A DNA stretch of 54,411 nucleotides from Verrucomicrobiaceae bacterium (GTDB lineage: Bacteria > Verrucomicrobiota > Verrucomicrobiia > Verrucomicrobiales > Verrucomicrobiaceae). Shown here one piece after another: positions 43,230 through 50,960 of the stretch (positions are counted from its first letter, which is position 1; every line of letters begins with the position of its first letter). The stretch is from the NCBI GenBank assembly GCA_027484445.1, contig JAIXSY010000047.1:1-54411 (forward strand), read 5' to 3'. The notes beneath the pieces were generated by a model. The model was not told the origin of the DNA. It did not search any database and saw only the letters and a list, made by a program, of their open reading frames with translations. Both the position numbers and the translations under genes were made by a program.

Positions 43230-44074
43230 CCAAACTACCCGACGGCAAAAGCCGTCTCGACCTCGTGAAGTCCGGCCTCACCGGCGGACTACCAAAACGA
43301 GGCCGTTTCATTGTCAGCATCGACCGCCTTCTCGAAGACCCGGAGAACGAACGAAAAGTCTTCCACAACATGGACGACATGATCGAATCCGTGCGGCGTC
43401 ACGGCATCATCGAGCCCATCACCGTCACCCAGGAGGGCGACCGCTACCGCATCCTCACCGGCCACCGCCGCTTCCGTGCCGCAAAGGCTGTCGGCCTCAC
43501 CGAGCTGGAGGTGCTCGTGCGCGAGCCGGATGATCACATCACCCGGCGGTTCAAGAGCCTCATCTCTAACATCCAGCGGGAAAACATCCCTGCCGTCGAG
43601 CTGGCAGAGACCCTACACAGCCTGCTCAGCTCTGGAGCAGCCGGTTCGCAGCGTGAACTCGCCCGGCAGATAGGGAAGAGCGAGCAATGGATGTCCGGTA
43701 TGCTTCGCGTGCTGGAGTTGCCTGCACGCTTGCAGGAAGAGCTGCGGAACACACCCGGCATCGGCTACGAAATGGCCCAGCGCATCGCCCAGGTGGGGGA
43801 CTCGCAGTTCCAGGAGCAGCTCGTCACCGCCGCCGTGGCGGGGGAGAGCGTAGGCCGCATCCGGGAGCGCATCGCCAGTTTCCGCACCGCTCAAACCAGC
43901 ACCTCCGGCGCACGACCGAAGACACGCACCAGCCAGCTCATCCAGCTCACACACCGAGAGGGAAGTTGCGTCGCCAGCCTCCGTGCCAAACGCGAACCCG
44001 GAGCCCAGGAAGCCATGCTGGAGGCCCTCCGACAACTCGCTGATCAGGTCAGGGCAGACGACAGCCTGCGGTGA
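43226..44074 (+). CDS. parB: ParB-type partition protein
   Basis: A 282-residue centromere-binding CTPase. The N-terminal Noc/ParB domain holds ENERKVFHNMDDMIESVRRH and the phosphate motif GHRRFRAAKAVG (about 78-89). The NIQRENIPAVELAETLHSLL segment leads into the helix-turn-helix QRELARQIGKSEQWMSGMLR (about 139-158). The C-terminal third is a basic linker and a dimerising helix. It is coupled to parA by a 4-base overlap. Its DNA site is not proven; the 18-bp palindromes at 40375, 41775 and 44860 are candidates. Confidence 0.94.
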   Translation: MTKLPDGKSRLDLVKSGLTGGLPKRGRFIVSIDRLLEDPENERKVFHNMDDMIESVRRHGIIEPITVTQEGDRYRILTGHRRFRAAKAVGLTELEVLVREPDDHITRRFKSLISNIQRENIPAVELAETLHSLLSSGAAGSQRELARQIGKSEQWMSGMLRVLELPARLQEELRNTPGIGYEMAQRIAQVGDSQFQEQLVTAAVAGESVGRIRERIASFRTAQTSTSGARPKTRTSQLIQLTHREGSCVASLRAKREPGAQEAMLEALRQLADQVRADDSLR

Positions 44075-44132
44075 GTCCAGACCTCCATTCCTGCCCCTCG
44101 ACAAATCCTCCGGGGCTTGATACAATCCCCTC

Positions 44133-44408
44133 ATGACAGCCACATTGGAACGCATCAAAAAAGACATCCAAACGCTCGAACCCGAGGAGCTGGATGATTT
44201 GCTTCGCGATATTCGCAGCAAGTATGAAATGCCGTCATTCGATGTCGATGAAGCGGCGCAGATCGAGGCCGAGTGGGATAAAGAGATCGCAGAACGAGTG
44301 AAGGACGTTGAAGAAGGCCGCGTCGAGCTGGTCTCAGGCGAGGATTTCAGCCGTCACGTCGATCAACTTTACGCCAAGCACGGCCTTACTCGAACACAGG
44401 CCGCATGA
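44133..44408 (+). CDS. Addiction-module antitoxin
   Basis: A 91-residue acidic protein of the addiction-module (Unstab_antitox) kind, with the DDLLRDIRSKYEM start, the AAQIEAEWDKEIAERVKDVE helix and the C-terminal GEDFSRHVDQLYAKHG. Such antitoxins bind and block RelE/ParE-type partners. It overlaps the toxin gene by four bases (ATGA) and has its own short upstream gap after parB, with a TTGATACAAT-like promoter patch near 44117. Confidence 0.88.
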   Translation: MTATLERIKKDIQTLEPEELDDLLRDIRSKYEMPSFDVDEAAQIEAEWDKEIAERVKDVEEGRVELVSGEDFSRHVDQLYAKHGLTRTQAA

Positions 44409-44725
44409 CCGGCTTCAGCATCCATCCGCAGGCCATCACCGAGTTCGACGAGGCATTCGAGCATTACTTGGCGATTGATCCCGAGCTGGCAGCCTCATTC
44501 GAGAAGACTGTCTTCAAGTATATCCAGGAGATCGTCGCCGCGCCTCTGCGCTTCAGCATTCGCAAACCACCCACTCGTCGCGTTAATCTCACGCCTCGCT
44601 TTAGTGCCTACTACATCGCCTACATGATCTGGCGGGACAAACCGGTCATCCTTGCCATCGCCCACGGCGCACGCCGCCCTTACTACTGGCGGAAGCGCAT
44701 CAGCGAATCAAAGAAACTCTTCTGA
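44405..44725 (+). CDS. RelE/ParE-family toxin
   Basis: A 106-residue basic protein of the RelE/ParE fold: IHPQAITEFDEAFEHYLAID at the start, a basic central RFSIRKPPTRRVNLTPRF strand, and the closing AIAHGARRPYYWRKR strand. These toxins attack mRNA or gyrase; which applies cannot be told from the sequence. With the antitoxin it stabilises the plasmid by killing plasmid-free cells. Confidence 0.9.
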   Translation: MTGFSIHPQAITEFDEAFEHYLAIDPELAASFEKTVFKYIQEIVAAPLRFSIRKPPTRRVNLTPRFSAYYIAYMIWRDKPVILAIAHGARRPYYWRKRISESKKLF

Positions 44726-44773
44726 AACGACACCACACCGCGCCAAAGGCGTCAAGACCACCGACCTTACAGG

Positions 44774-44801
44774 GCTGCTGCGAAGCAGCTCTTTTGCTTT
44801 T
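44774..44801 (+). terminator. Intrinsic terminator after the toxin gene
   Basis: GCTGCT (44774-44779), loop GCGA and AGCAGC (44784-44789) form a tight hairpin followed by TCTTTTGCTTTT, a T-rich run. It lies about 50 bases after the toxin stop and would end the plasmid-maintenance transcript. Confidence 0.7.
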
Positions 44802-44859
44802 CACACACCGGAGCGGCGATTGCCAATCGTCGAGCCATCACTCAAAGACACGGCCCAAA

Positions 44860-44877
44860 ACTACGGCTGACCGAACT
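44860..44877. promoter_or_regulatory. 18-bp palindrome, site 3 (diverged copy)
   Basis: ACTACGGCTGACCGAACT matches site 1 (40375-40392) at 16 of 18 positions. It lies just after the toxin terminator, so the three copies bracket the rep-par-toxin block. Confidence 0.4.
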
Positions 44878-44882
44878 CGGGC

Positions 44883-44939
44883 CTCAAGGACACCGGTTGT
44901 CCGAAAAACCTTGTTTGAGGCCGTCAAAGTGTCCTTGAG
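44883..44939. repeat. 11-bp inverted repeat, partition-site candidate
   Basis: CTCAAGGACAC (44883-44893) and GTGTCCTTGAG (44929-44939) are exact complements around a 35-base loop. They lie immediately after palindrome site 3, in the gap between the plasmid core and the restriction region. A centromere-like or recombination role is possible; nothing identifies it. No gene is visible from 44802 to 45072. Confidence 0.45.
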
Positions 44940-45072
44940 TCGGGAAATAAATATTCTGCGATGTGACATTCAGCTGGCCGCTGACTCCTTGGACCGTGGC
45001 GAGGGGAGTGAAATCGACTGGGATGCCAAGCTCGCCGCCCTCCATCTGGCTCATCGTCAGCGGCAGGGCTGA

Positions 45073-45330
45073 AAGCAGCGCCATCATCCCTCATGCCGAC
45101 ACCTCCGGCACGCTCAGTATCACCTGGACCACGTCGAGCACTGCCCCGGCAATGGCGGACTCGGCCAGGGCGGCGGAAGCGGCCCAGCCGCCCTCTTCAA
45201 GCAACGCGACACCAACAGCGACGGCAAACTCGGCAAAGACGAACTCCCCGCCGCACTCTCCGACCGGCTGGATGCGAACAAGGACGGCTTTGTCACCCAG
45301 GAAGAACTCAAGGCGCTGCGGAAGCCGTGA
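45073..45330 (+). pseudogene. Remnant of an EF-hand protein (C-terminal end)
   Basis: An open stretch of 85 codons with no start codon, between stops at 45070-45072 and 45328-45330. It encodes two EF-hand calcium loops: RDTNSDGKLGKDELP and LDANKDGFVTQEELKALRK. A YHLDHVEHCPGNGG segment precedes them. Such paired EF-hands end many exported Verrucomicrobia and Planctomycetes proteins. The upstream part of the gene is missing, so this is debris. Confidence 0.6.
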
Positions 45331-45471
45331 ATGAAAACATCCAACACGTCCGCCTCTCTCCCGACGACGTTTGCGAGCCCCAGCCCTTCTAGCCGAAGCC
45401 CACGGACTGGTAGGGGCGCTGGGGTGGAACCACGGCCGCCCTGGCTCGTGAGCGTGGCATCCGCCGGGAAG

Positions 45472-45558
45472 TTAACGGCACTCGTTCAGCAGGGTGTCGC
45501 CGTGGAAGATTTCGAACTCAGAGTCCTTCACCCCGTGCAGCAGCATGTTCATGCGGGC
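45472..45558 (-). pseudogene. Fragment of a second hsdM gene
   Basis: Reading the minus strand, ARMNMLLHGVKDSEFEIFHG is followed by DTLLNE and a stop (45472-45474). This is the conserved core segment of a type I methyltransferase subunit of another family; the intact HsdM here has NLTRMNLVMRGILPTNIV at the same place and is clearly different. Only about 28 residues remain. The fragment overlaps the hsdR stop codon, so the intact cassette is joined directly to this debris. Confidence 0.7.
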
Positions 45559-48500
45559 TCACTACCTTTTTTGAGTTCGAACCCTCCTTCGAGGATGAAC
45601 TTTTGCAGCAGGTTGGAGGCTTTGATCTTTACCTTGAAGGGCGGGAGCTTCTGGCTTTCGAGCGCTTCGAAGTAGGTCTTGGCCTTCTCCTTGTCGATGG
45701 TCTCCTTGAGATCATCAAAGCGTCCATACTCGTTCAGGCTTGCCTCGGTCACATTAGCGATCATAAGAGCACGCAGCTTCCCTGCATCCACACCGAGGCA
45801 TTCGACGATGGCCTCCACCTCCTTGTTCTTCGCCTGCGTCTTGTAGTCGTTCAGGTAGTCCCGGAAGGTGCGATCAGGGTCGATCTGCACATCCCCGCGC
45901 TGGATATCGTGGAGGAAGATTTCTGCCAGCTTTTGGTCCTCTTGGGAGAGCGAGGCAAAGGAGCGGTGCAGGTCGGCTAGGGTCGTTTCCTTGGCGGCTT
46001 CGTCGCCGCTTTGCAGTTCCTTGAGATACTTGGCAAAGCGCGAGTTCATGTAGTCGGCGTCGATCTTCCCCGTGTCCCGCTCGGTGATATGGCTGTCGAT
46101 GTCGAAGGGGATGGCCTCTCCGCCTCCACCGCCGCTGCTGCCGAGTTCCTTGTAGCGTTGGAGGAGCGTCAGGTATTGAAGGTGGGTGATGGCGAGTGCG
46201 ATGGTCGAACCGGCCTCCTGCCCGTCATACTCCGTCTTCTCCCAGGTGAAGCCTTGAATCTTGGCGGCTTCCAGCACCGCGTTGAAGAGGTTGAACTGCT
46301 TCGCAAAGGCGGCGCGTTCGGCGGGGGCGTCCGGCAGCTTGGCGAAGTCCGTGATGCCTGCCGCGCTGAAGATGGCGGTGATCTCGGCAAAGATGGCATT
46401 CAGCCGCTCCAGGTTCATCGGGAGGCGGTCGGCAAAGAGGCCGAGGGGCTTGTCACCGGAATACAGTTTCACAGCGGCCTCGATGTTCCGGGCCATCGTG
46501 TGCGGCTTCCGGTAGTAGCGGACGGTGCCAAAGGGTTTCTCCAGCGGGTGGAAGAGGCGGTTCGTGCGGGAGAAGGCCTGGATGATGTTTTCATACTCCA
46601 GCAGCTTGTCGAGGTAGAGCGTGTTCACCCACTTGGAGTCAAAGCCGGTGAGCATCTGGTTCACCACGATCAGCAGATCGAGCCGCTTCTCCGGCTCGGC
46701 CTCGATGCGGATGTAGGGCGCTTTGTGGGCAAGGCGGGCCGCGAGGTCCTTCTTGAAATGGGCATGTGTCCCCAGGTCGAACTTCTGCCCGAAGGCCGCG
46801 TTGTAGTCGCTGAGGATTTCCACCAGCCCCTCCGTCTTGAAGACGGGATCGCTGTTGCCTTCGTCGTCAATGTGCGGGTCGAAAAGCGCCGTGATCTTGA
46901 GCTGCGGGCACCGCGCCTTCATCAGGCGATAGTAAATGATTGCTTCCGGGATGCTGCTGGTGGCAAAGATGGCGTGGAACTTACTCCCCTGGCTCAGCGT
47001 CTCCCAGTTGGCGGCGATGTCTTCCACCACGGCGTTCTGATGCTGGGGCAGCTCGTATTGCGCGTTGGGGATGTGATCCTCGATGCCCGTCTGATAGACA
47101 CCGCTGCTGTCCCGGTGCCCGGCCATCGGCACGTCATTCATGTAGCGGTTGAAGACCTTCTTTTTCTTCGGGTCCGCCATCGCTTCCGCCACCGTCTTGG
47201 CCTTGCACTTCTCCAGCGCCACGGCCTGCCGCAGGTCGCGGTCCTTGTAGGTCATCACTTGGTAGGGATCAAAACCCAGCACGTTCTTGTCGCGGATGCC
47301 ATCGGCGATGCTGTAACGGTGCAGCTCGTCGCCAAAGACATCCGTGGTGGTGTTGTCGTGGTGGACGTTCTCCTTGTGGATCGGGGTGCCGCTGAAGCCG
47401 AAGAACACCGCGCCAGGGAAGCTCTTCTTGATGTCGATCAGCATGTCCCCGAAGGTCGAGCGGTGGCATTCGTCGATGATGAAGACGATGCGCTTGGACC
47501 GCATGGTGTCCAAATCGTGGGCCTTCAGCCCGTCCTCCTCATCCTTGAGGCGGCTCATCTTCTGGATGGAGGTCACGATTAGGGTGTCGGCGGGGTCGGT
47601 GCTTTTGAGCTTCTTCACCAGCACGCCGGTGTGTTCCGTGGCCTGCACTGCGTTCATGTCCCCAGCAAAGTTGCGATACTGCTCCAGCGTCTGCGTGCCC
47701 AGCTCGATGCGGTCCAGCAGGAAGACGACTTTATCGGCGTCCTTTGAGTTCGCGATGAGCTGGGCGGACTTGAAGCTCGTCATTGTCTTGCCTGATCCGG
47801 TCGTGTGCCAGACGTGGCCGCCGAGGCGGTTCGGGTTCTTCCAGTCGGTCTTGGCCACCTTGTCGGAGATGGCGTGGGCGGCATAGTATTGGTAGCTGCG
47901 CATCACCTTCAGCACGCCGTCTGCCTCATCCGCCACGGTGTAAAAGCCGATGAGCTGATGCGCCATCGGGATGGACAGCAGGCTGGAGGTGAAGGTCTTC
48001 CAGTCGTTGATCGGCTCGTTGTTAAAGTCCGCCCAGTGGAAGGCGTAGTCGCGGTTAAAGCTGCCGTCCGGTCCGGGGTTGGCAAAGTAGAGCGCCTCCG
48101 CGGGTTCCATCGCCACGAAGATTTGGATGAGGGAAAAGAGTCCGGTGAAGATACCTTCGCGGGAATACTTCTGGATTTGGTTGTAGGCCACGGTCACGGG
48201 CACGCCACTCCGCTTCAGCTCAATGTGAATGACCGGCATCCCGTTGATCAGGAGCATGAGGTCGCCGCGCCGGTCATTCAGCAGGGGCGAACCTCGGGTG
48301 TATTTCGGCTGCTGCGCGATCTGGTAGCGGCTCTGCCCGGCGGCGATCTCGTGGCGGTCGTAGATTTTGAGGCTCACTTCCTTTCCGAAGTGCAGCGTAT
48401 CCGCCGGGTTGTCGCGCTTGATGGACACGGTCTTGCCATTGATGAAGCCATTCAGTCGCAGGGGCGTGCGCAGCTCCTTGATCTGCTCCAGGATTTGCTG

Positions 48501-48695
48501 CATCTCGCTGTCGGTCAGCGGCACTTCATTCAGGCGGTCCACGCCGCGATTGTTCTCAAAGAGGATCTGCGCCCAATTTTTGAGCAGGTCCGCCTCGGTC
48601 GGGTTCTTGATCACGGGCAGATCGCCCCAGCCACGCTGGCGCAGCTCGTGGATCACGGCGGCTTCAAAGTCAGCTTCTTTGGCAAAGGTGCTCAT
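45549..48695 (-). CDS. hsdR: Type I restriction enzyme R subunit
   Basis: A 1048-residue ATP-dependent translocase and nuclease, reading leftwards from ATG 48695; the frame is open 23 codons further but MSTFAKEADFEAAVIHELR is the natural start. The nuclease domain has GDLMLLINGMPVIHIELKRS (about 170-190), giving the D...ExK pattern. The motor begins with Walker A HTTGSGKTMTSFKSAQ (about 320) and has the DEAD-type box IVFIIDECHRSTFGDML (about 430). Helicase motifs follow (GFSGTPIHKEN; LTGFDSKWVNTLYLD; IIQAFSRTNRL). The helical C-terminus contacts the methylase. It is the last gene of the cassette, 112 bases after the DUF3800 gene. Confidence 0.95.
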   Translation of the reverse strand: MSTFAKEADFEAAVIHELRQRGWGDLPVIKNPTEADLLKNWAQILFENNRGVDRLNEVPLTDSEMQQILEQIKELRTPLRLNGFINGKTVSIKRDNPADTLHFGKEVSLKIYDRHEIAAGQSRYQIAQQPKYTRGSPLLNDRRGDLMLLINGMPVIHIELKRSGVPVTVAYNQIQKYSREGIFTGLFSLIQIFVAMEPAEALYFANPGPDGSFNRDYAFHWADFNNEPINDWKTFTSSLLSIPMAHQLIGFYTVADEADGVLKVMRSYQYYAAHAISDKVAKTDWKNPNRLGGHVWHTTGSGKTMTSFKSAQLIANSKDADKVVFLLDRIELGTQTLEQYRNFAGDMNAVQATEHTGVLVKKLKSTDPADTLIVTSIQKMSRLKDEEDGLKAHDLDTMRSKRIVFIIDECHRSTFGDMLIDIKKSFPGAVFFGFSGTPIHKENVHHDNTTTDVFGDELHRYSIADGIRDKNVLGFDPYQVMTYKDRDLRQAVALEKCKAKTVAEAMADPKKKKVFNRYMNDVPMAGHRDSSGVYQTGIEDHIPNAQYELPQHQNAVVEDIAANWETLSQGSKFHAIFATSSIPEAIIYYRLMKARCPQLKITALFDPHIDDEGNSDPVFKTEGLVEILSDYNAAFGQKFDLGTHAHFKKDLAARLAHKAPYIRIEAEPEKRLDLLIVVNQMLTGFDSKWVNTLYLDKLLEYENIIQAFSRTNRLFHPLEKPFGTVRYYRKPHTMARNIEAAVKLYSGDKPLGLFADRLPMNLERLNAIFAEITAIFSAAGITDFAKLPDAPAERAAFAKQFNLFNAVLEAAKIQGFTWEKTEYDGQEAGSTIALAITHLQYLTLLQRYKELGSSGGGGGEAIPFDIDSHITERDTGKIDADYMNSRFAKYLKELQSGDEAAKETTLADLHRSFASLSQEDQKLAEIFLHDIQRGDVQIDPDRTFRDYLNDYKTQAKNKEVEAIVECLGVDAGKLRALMIANVTEASLNEYGRFDDLKETIDKEKAKTYFEALESQKLPPFKVKIKASNLLQKFILEGGFELKKGSEPA

Positions 48696-48807
48696 GGGTG
48701 AGGGCAAAGGATTTATTGAAATTTGAATTGCGCCAGAAAACGAAGATCGTATACAAACAAGCAAGTGGATTGGGAGAACCCGGTCGGCGCTATGGCCTCG
48801 GTGAGCA

Positions 48808-49686
48808 TCACCGGGGCCTTTCGCTTTTTGGGATTGGGAAGACTTTCAGACCCCACTGTTGATAGCCTGCTCCCACGTTTGAGCGACCACCGTCGCAGAA
48901 AAACTTCTTCTTGAGCACCTCAAAGGCACGGTTCCCCTGTCCACCTCGAAACACACTGAGGCCTATCGGGCGCGCGACGAGGTCCGCCAGTTGCAGACCC
49001 GATGACATGGCCTTCTTATCCGAGAAGAGAATCTCAAAGGGAAATTGCTTCTCCAGGTTGTTTTGACCGGCGCAGATGCGCCGAAACTCCAGTTCCAGGT
49101 CCTTGTCCTCCTTGTCACCGCGCTGCTCGACCACGATGTGGGTGCGCTTCTCCTCCTCACCTTTTTCCTGAAGGAACTGGTGCAGGGTCTCCAGGCAGAA
49201 ACGCAGGGCGATGTGGTAGGGGTTGGACGGTTTTTCCTCCTCACGCAGCCGCTGCTTGTCGATGACGCAGCTGATCAAAATGAAGTTGGCCTCCTCAATG
49301 ATGGAGGTCAGCTCATCCAGGAAGCGGTTCTTGTGCTCCCTGGTGGGAAAGATGCGGAAGCGGCCCTTCTCTTTGCGAATCTCGCTCTCGTGCAGCACGA
49401 TCTGGTCATGGCCGAAGTGTTTGAACTTAAACTTCTCCAGCGCCGGGACCACCTTCTCGCTGTAGTGTCCCTTGTGGAAGACGCAGAACGCCAGGACAAA
49501 CACGGGAAACTGCGGATCGATGGTCTGCATCCCATGATCCCCGCTTTCATCCACATAGACGATGTATTTGCCGAAGGCCTGGCCTGCCTCCGCTCCCATA
49601 GGTTGAAGTGTGGCGGGCTTTAGCACTGGCGGCCTCACGGTCGCTGGCTCAAAGAGGGGGAGTTCAGGTTCGTGGGCAGCAGCCAT
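48808..49686 (-). CDS. DUF3800 protein within the type I RM operon
   Basis: A 292-residue protein with the DUF3800 hallmark KYIVYVDESGDHGM near residue 38, a central segment (HDQIVLHESEIRKEKGRF, about 110-127), VVEQRGDKEDKDLELEF (about 198-214) and SSGLQLADLVARPIG (about 240). The acidic Asp and Glu placements resemble an RNase H-like nuclease fold. The ribosome site GAGGA precedes the start by eight bases. Family members recur in defence islands, often beside type I systems. Here it is placed between hsdS and hsdR, so an accessory defence role is likely. Confidence 0.85.
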   Translation of the reverse strand: MAAAHEPELPLFEPATVRPPVLKPATLQPMGAEAGQAFGKYIVYVDESGDHGMQTIDPQFPVFVLAFCVFHKGHYSEKVVPALEKFKFKHFGHDQIVLHESEIRKEKGRFRIFPTREHKNRFLDELTSIIEEANFILISCVIDKQRLREEEKPSNPYHIALRFCLETLHQFLQEKGEEEKRTHIVVEQRGDKEDKDLELEFRRICAGQNNLEKQFPFEILFSDKKAMSSGLQLADLVARPIGLSVFRGGQGNRAFEVLKKKFFCDGGRSNVGAGYQQWGLKVFPIPKSERPR

Positions 49687-49700
49687 CGCTTGGTCCTCGG

Positions 49701-50957
49701 TTAAACAAACATCCGCTCCAGGCAGGCGGCTTTGAGCTGCTTGAGCTTTTGGAGCTGGAGCGCGTGCTGGACGATCAGCGCGTCCAGCGTGCGGAAGTAG
49801 TGGCCGATTTTTTGTTGTTCGGCTTTGTCAGGGAAGGACACGCGGGTGGATTGAACAAGCGCACAATTCAAATTGTTTACTACTCCACCGGCAGCCAACG
49901 AGCGATACTGTTCCGTCATTGCATCCGAGGAAAGAAGCTGAAGCAGGAAATCCAAATCAAATAAATTTTTGTCGTTTCTAATAAGGAGCCAGCCGTCGTG
50001 GATGCACCCATCGATTGCCATGAGGTATGGCCTCCCAAAACTCATGGAGTTGGAAAGAATCAGGTCGCCCTTGAAGACTTCGCGCGATTTGGTGACGCCT
50101 TCAGGCTTTATCTTTTCTTCGGTCTTGGTAATGTATCTTGAACCAATTTTGACGTCGCCGATTTTCACCCAATTTACTCCATTGGGTTCCTGAGTAATGT
50201 AGGCCTCGATTGGGCGCGGTGAGCCGCCTCTTTGAATGAGGACACACTCCCCCAACTTCTTCTCCACCCAATCACCCGTAAAGCCTTGGAAGCGGATTTC
50301 GGGGGTGGTGGTGCCGGGTTGGGGGAACATCTTTTGGAGCATCGCTTTTTTCAGCGTCACCAGCTTGTCATGCTTCCACTGTTGCAGCCCCAGCAGCCGA
50401 TCCACCTCCCGGAAATACCCGCCGATTTGGGTTTGTTCGGCTGGGTCTGCCGGAATCGTTAACGGTGTGCTTTTCGCTTGCTCAACTGTGTAATGGGCAA
50501 TCGTGCCGATGTGGCTGATGCTTTCGAGGTATTGCCGGAACGGTTGGGCCGTCAGGTAGGTGTAGAGGCAATCGCTATCTACGGCTCCGCGAACCTTGAA
50601 CCAAAGAAGATCGGCGTCCTTGAAATACAAAGGATCGTCGCTTCCGACCAGATACGGGACACAAATCGAACCTCCTCCGGTGACCAATATATCTCCTTTC
50701 TTGATGCGCCCCACTTTGGCAGAGAGCTTTTCGTAGAGCTCGCGGGAGATAAACGCTTTTGTATTCTCCTGGCCTTTGAAGGCTGAAACCACGTCGCTCG
50801 ACCGAAAGAACGGAACACCGGCATGAGTCCACTCATGCTTATGGACTCGCGCCGCAGAGGTGATCGGAAACAAATCACCAAGCGTCTTCTGCGCCCACCC
50901 ATCTTCAAACCCCTTGAAGCGGATCTTCGGCACTTTGCTGTTCGTTGGCTCGGCCAT
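49701..50957 (-). CDS. hsdS: Type I restriction specificity subunit
   Basis: A 418-residue DNA-recognition subunit with two target-recognition domains. Each domain starts with the family phrase: IRFKGFEDGWAQKTLGDLFP at about 12 and IRFQGFTGDWVEKKLGECVL at about 220. Each ends with a conserved coiled-coil spacer (EVDRLLGLQQWKHDKLVTLK and TLDALIVQHALQLQKLKQLK). The two recognition domains differ, so the target is a bipartite asymmetric sequence. It starts three bases after the hsdM stop and is followed by the DUF3800 gene 14 bases on. Confidence 0.95.
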   Translation of the reverse strand: MAEPTNSKVPKIRFKGFEDGWAQKTLGDLFPITSAARVHKHEWTHAGVPFFRSSDVVSAFKGQENTKAFISRELYEKLSAKVGRIKKGDILVTGGGSICVPYLVGSDDPLYFKDADLLWFKVRGAVDSDCLYTYLTAQPFRQYLESISHIGTIAHYTVEQAKSTPLTIPADPAEQTQIGGYFREVDRLLGLQQWKHDKLVTLKKAMLQKMFPQPGTTTPEIRFQGFTGDWVEKKLGECVLIQRGGSPRPIEAYITQEPNGVNWVKIGDVKIGSRYITKTEEKIKPEGVTKSREVFKGDLILSNSMSFGRPYLMAIDGCIHDGWLLIRNDKNLFDLDFLLQLLSSDAMTEQYRSLAAGGVVNNLNCALVQSTRVSFPDKAEQQKIGHYFRTLDALIVQHALQLQKLKQLKAACLERMFV

Positions 50958-50960
50958 AAA

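Noticed and set aside
45331..45675. A 114-residue plus-strand frame
   Set aside because: It runs antisense to the hsdM fragment and the hsdR end, both recognisable on the minus strand.
46011..47582. A 523-residue open frame on the plus strand
   Set aside because: It lies antisense to the well-supported hsdR gene; high-GC coding leaves long shadow frames.
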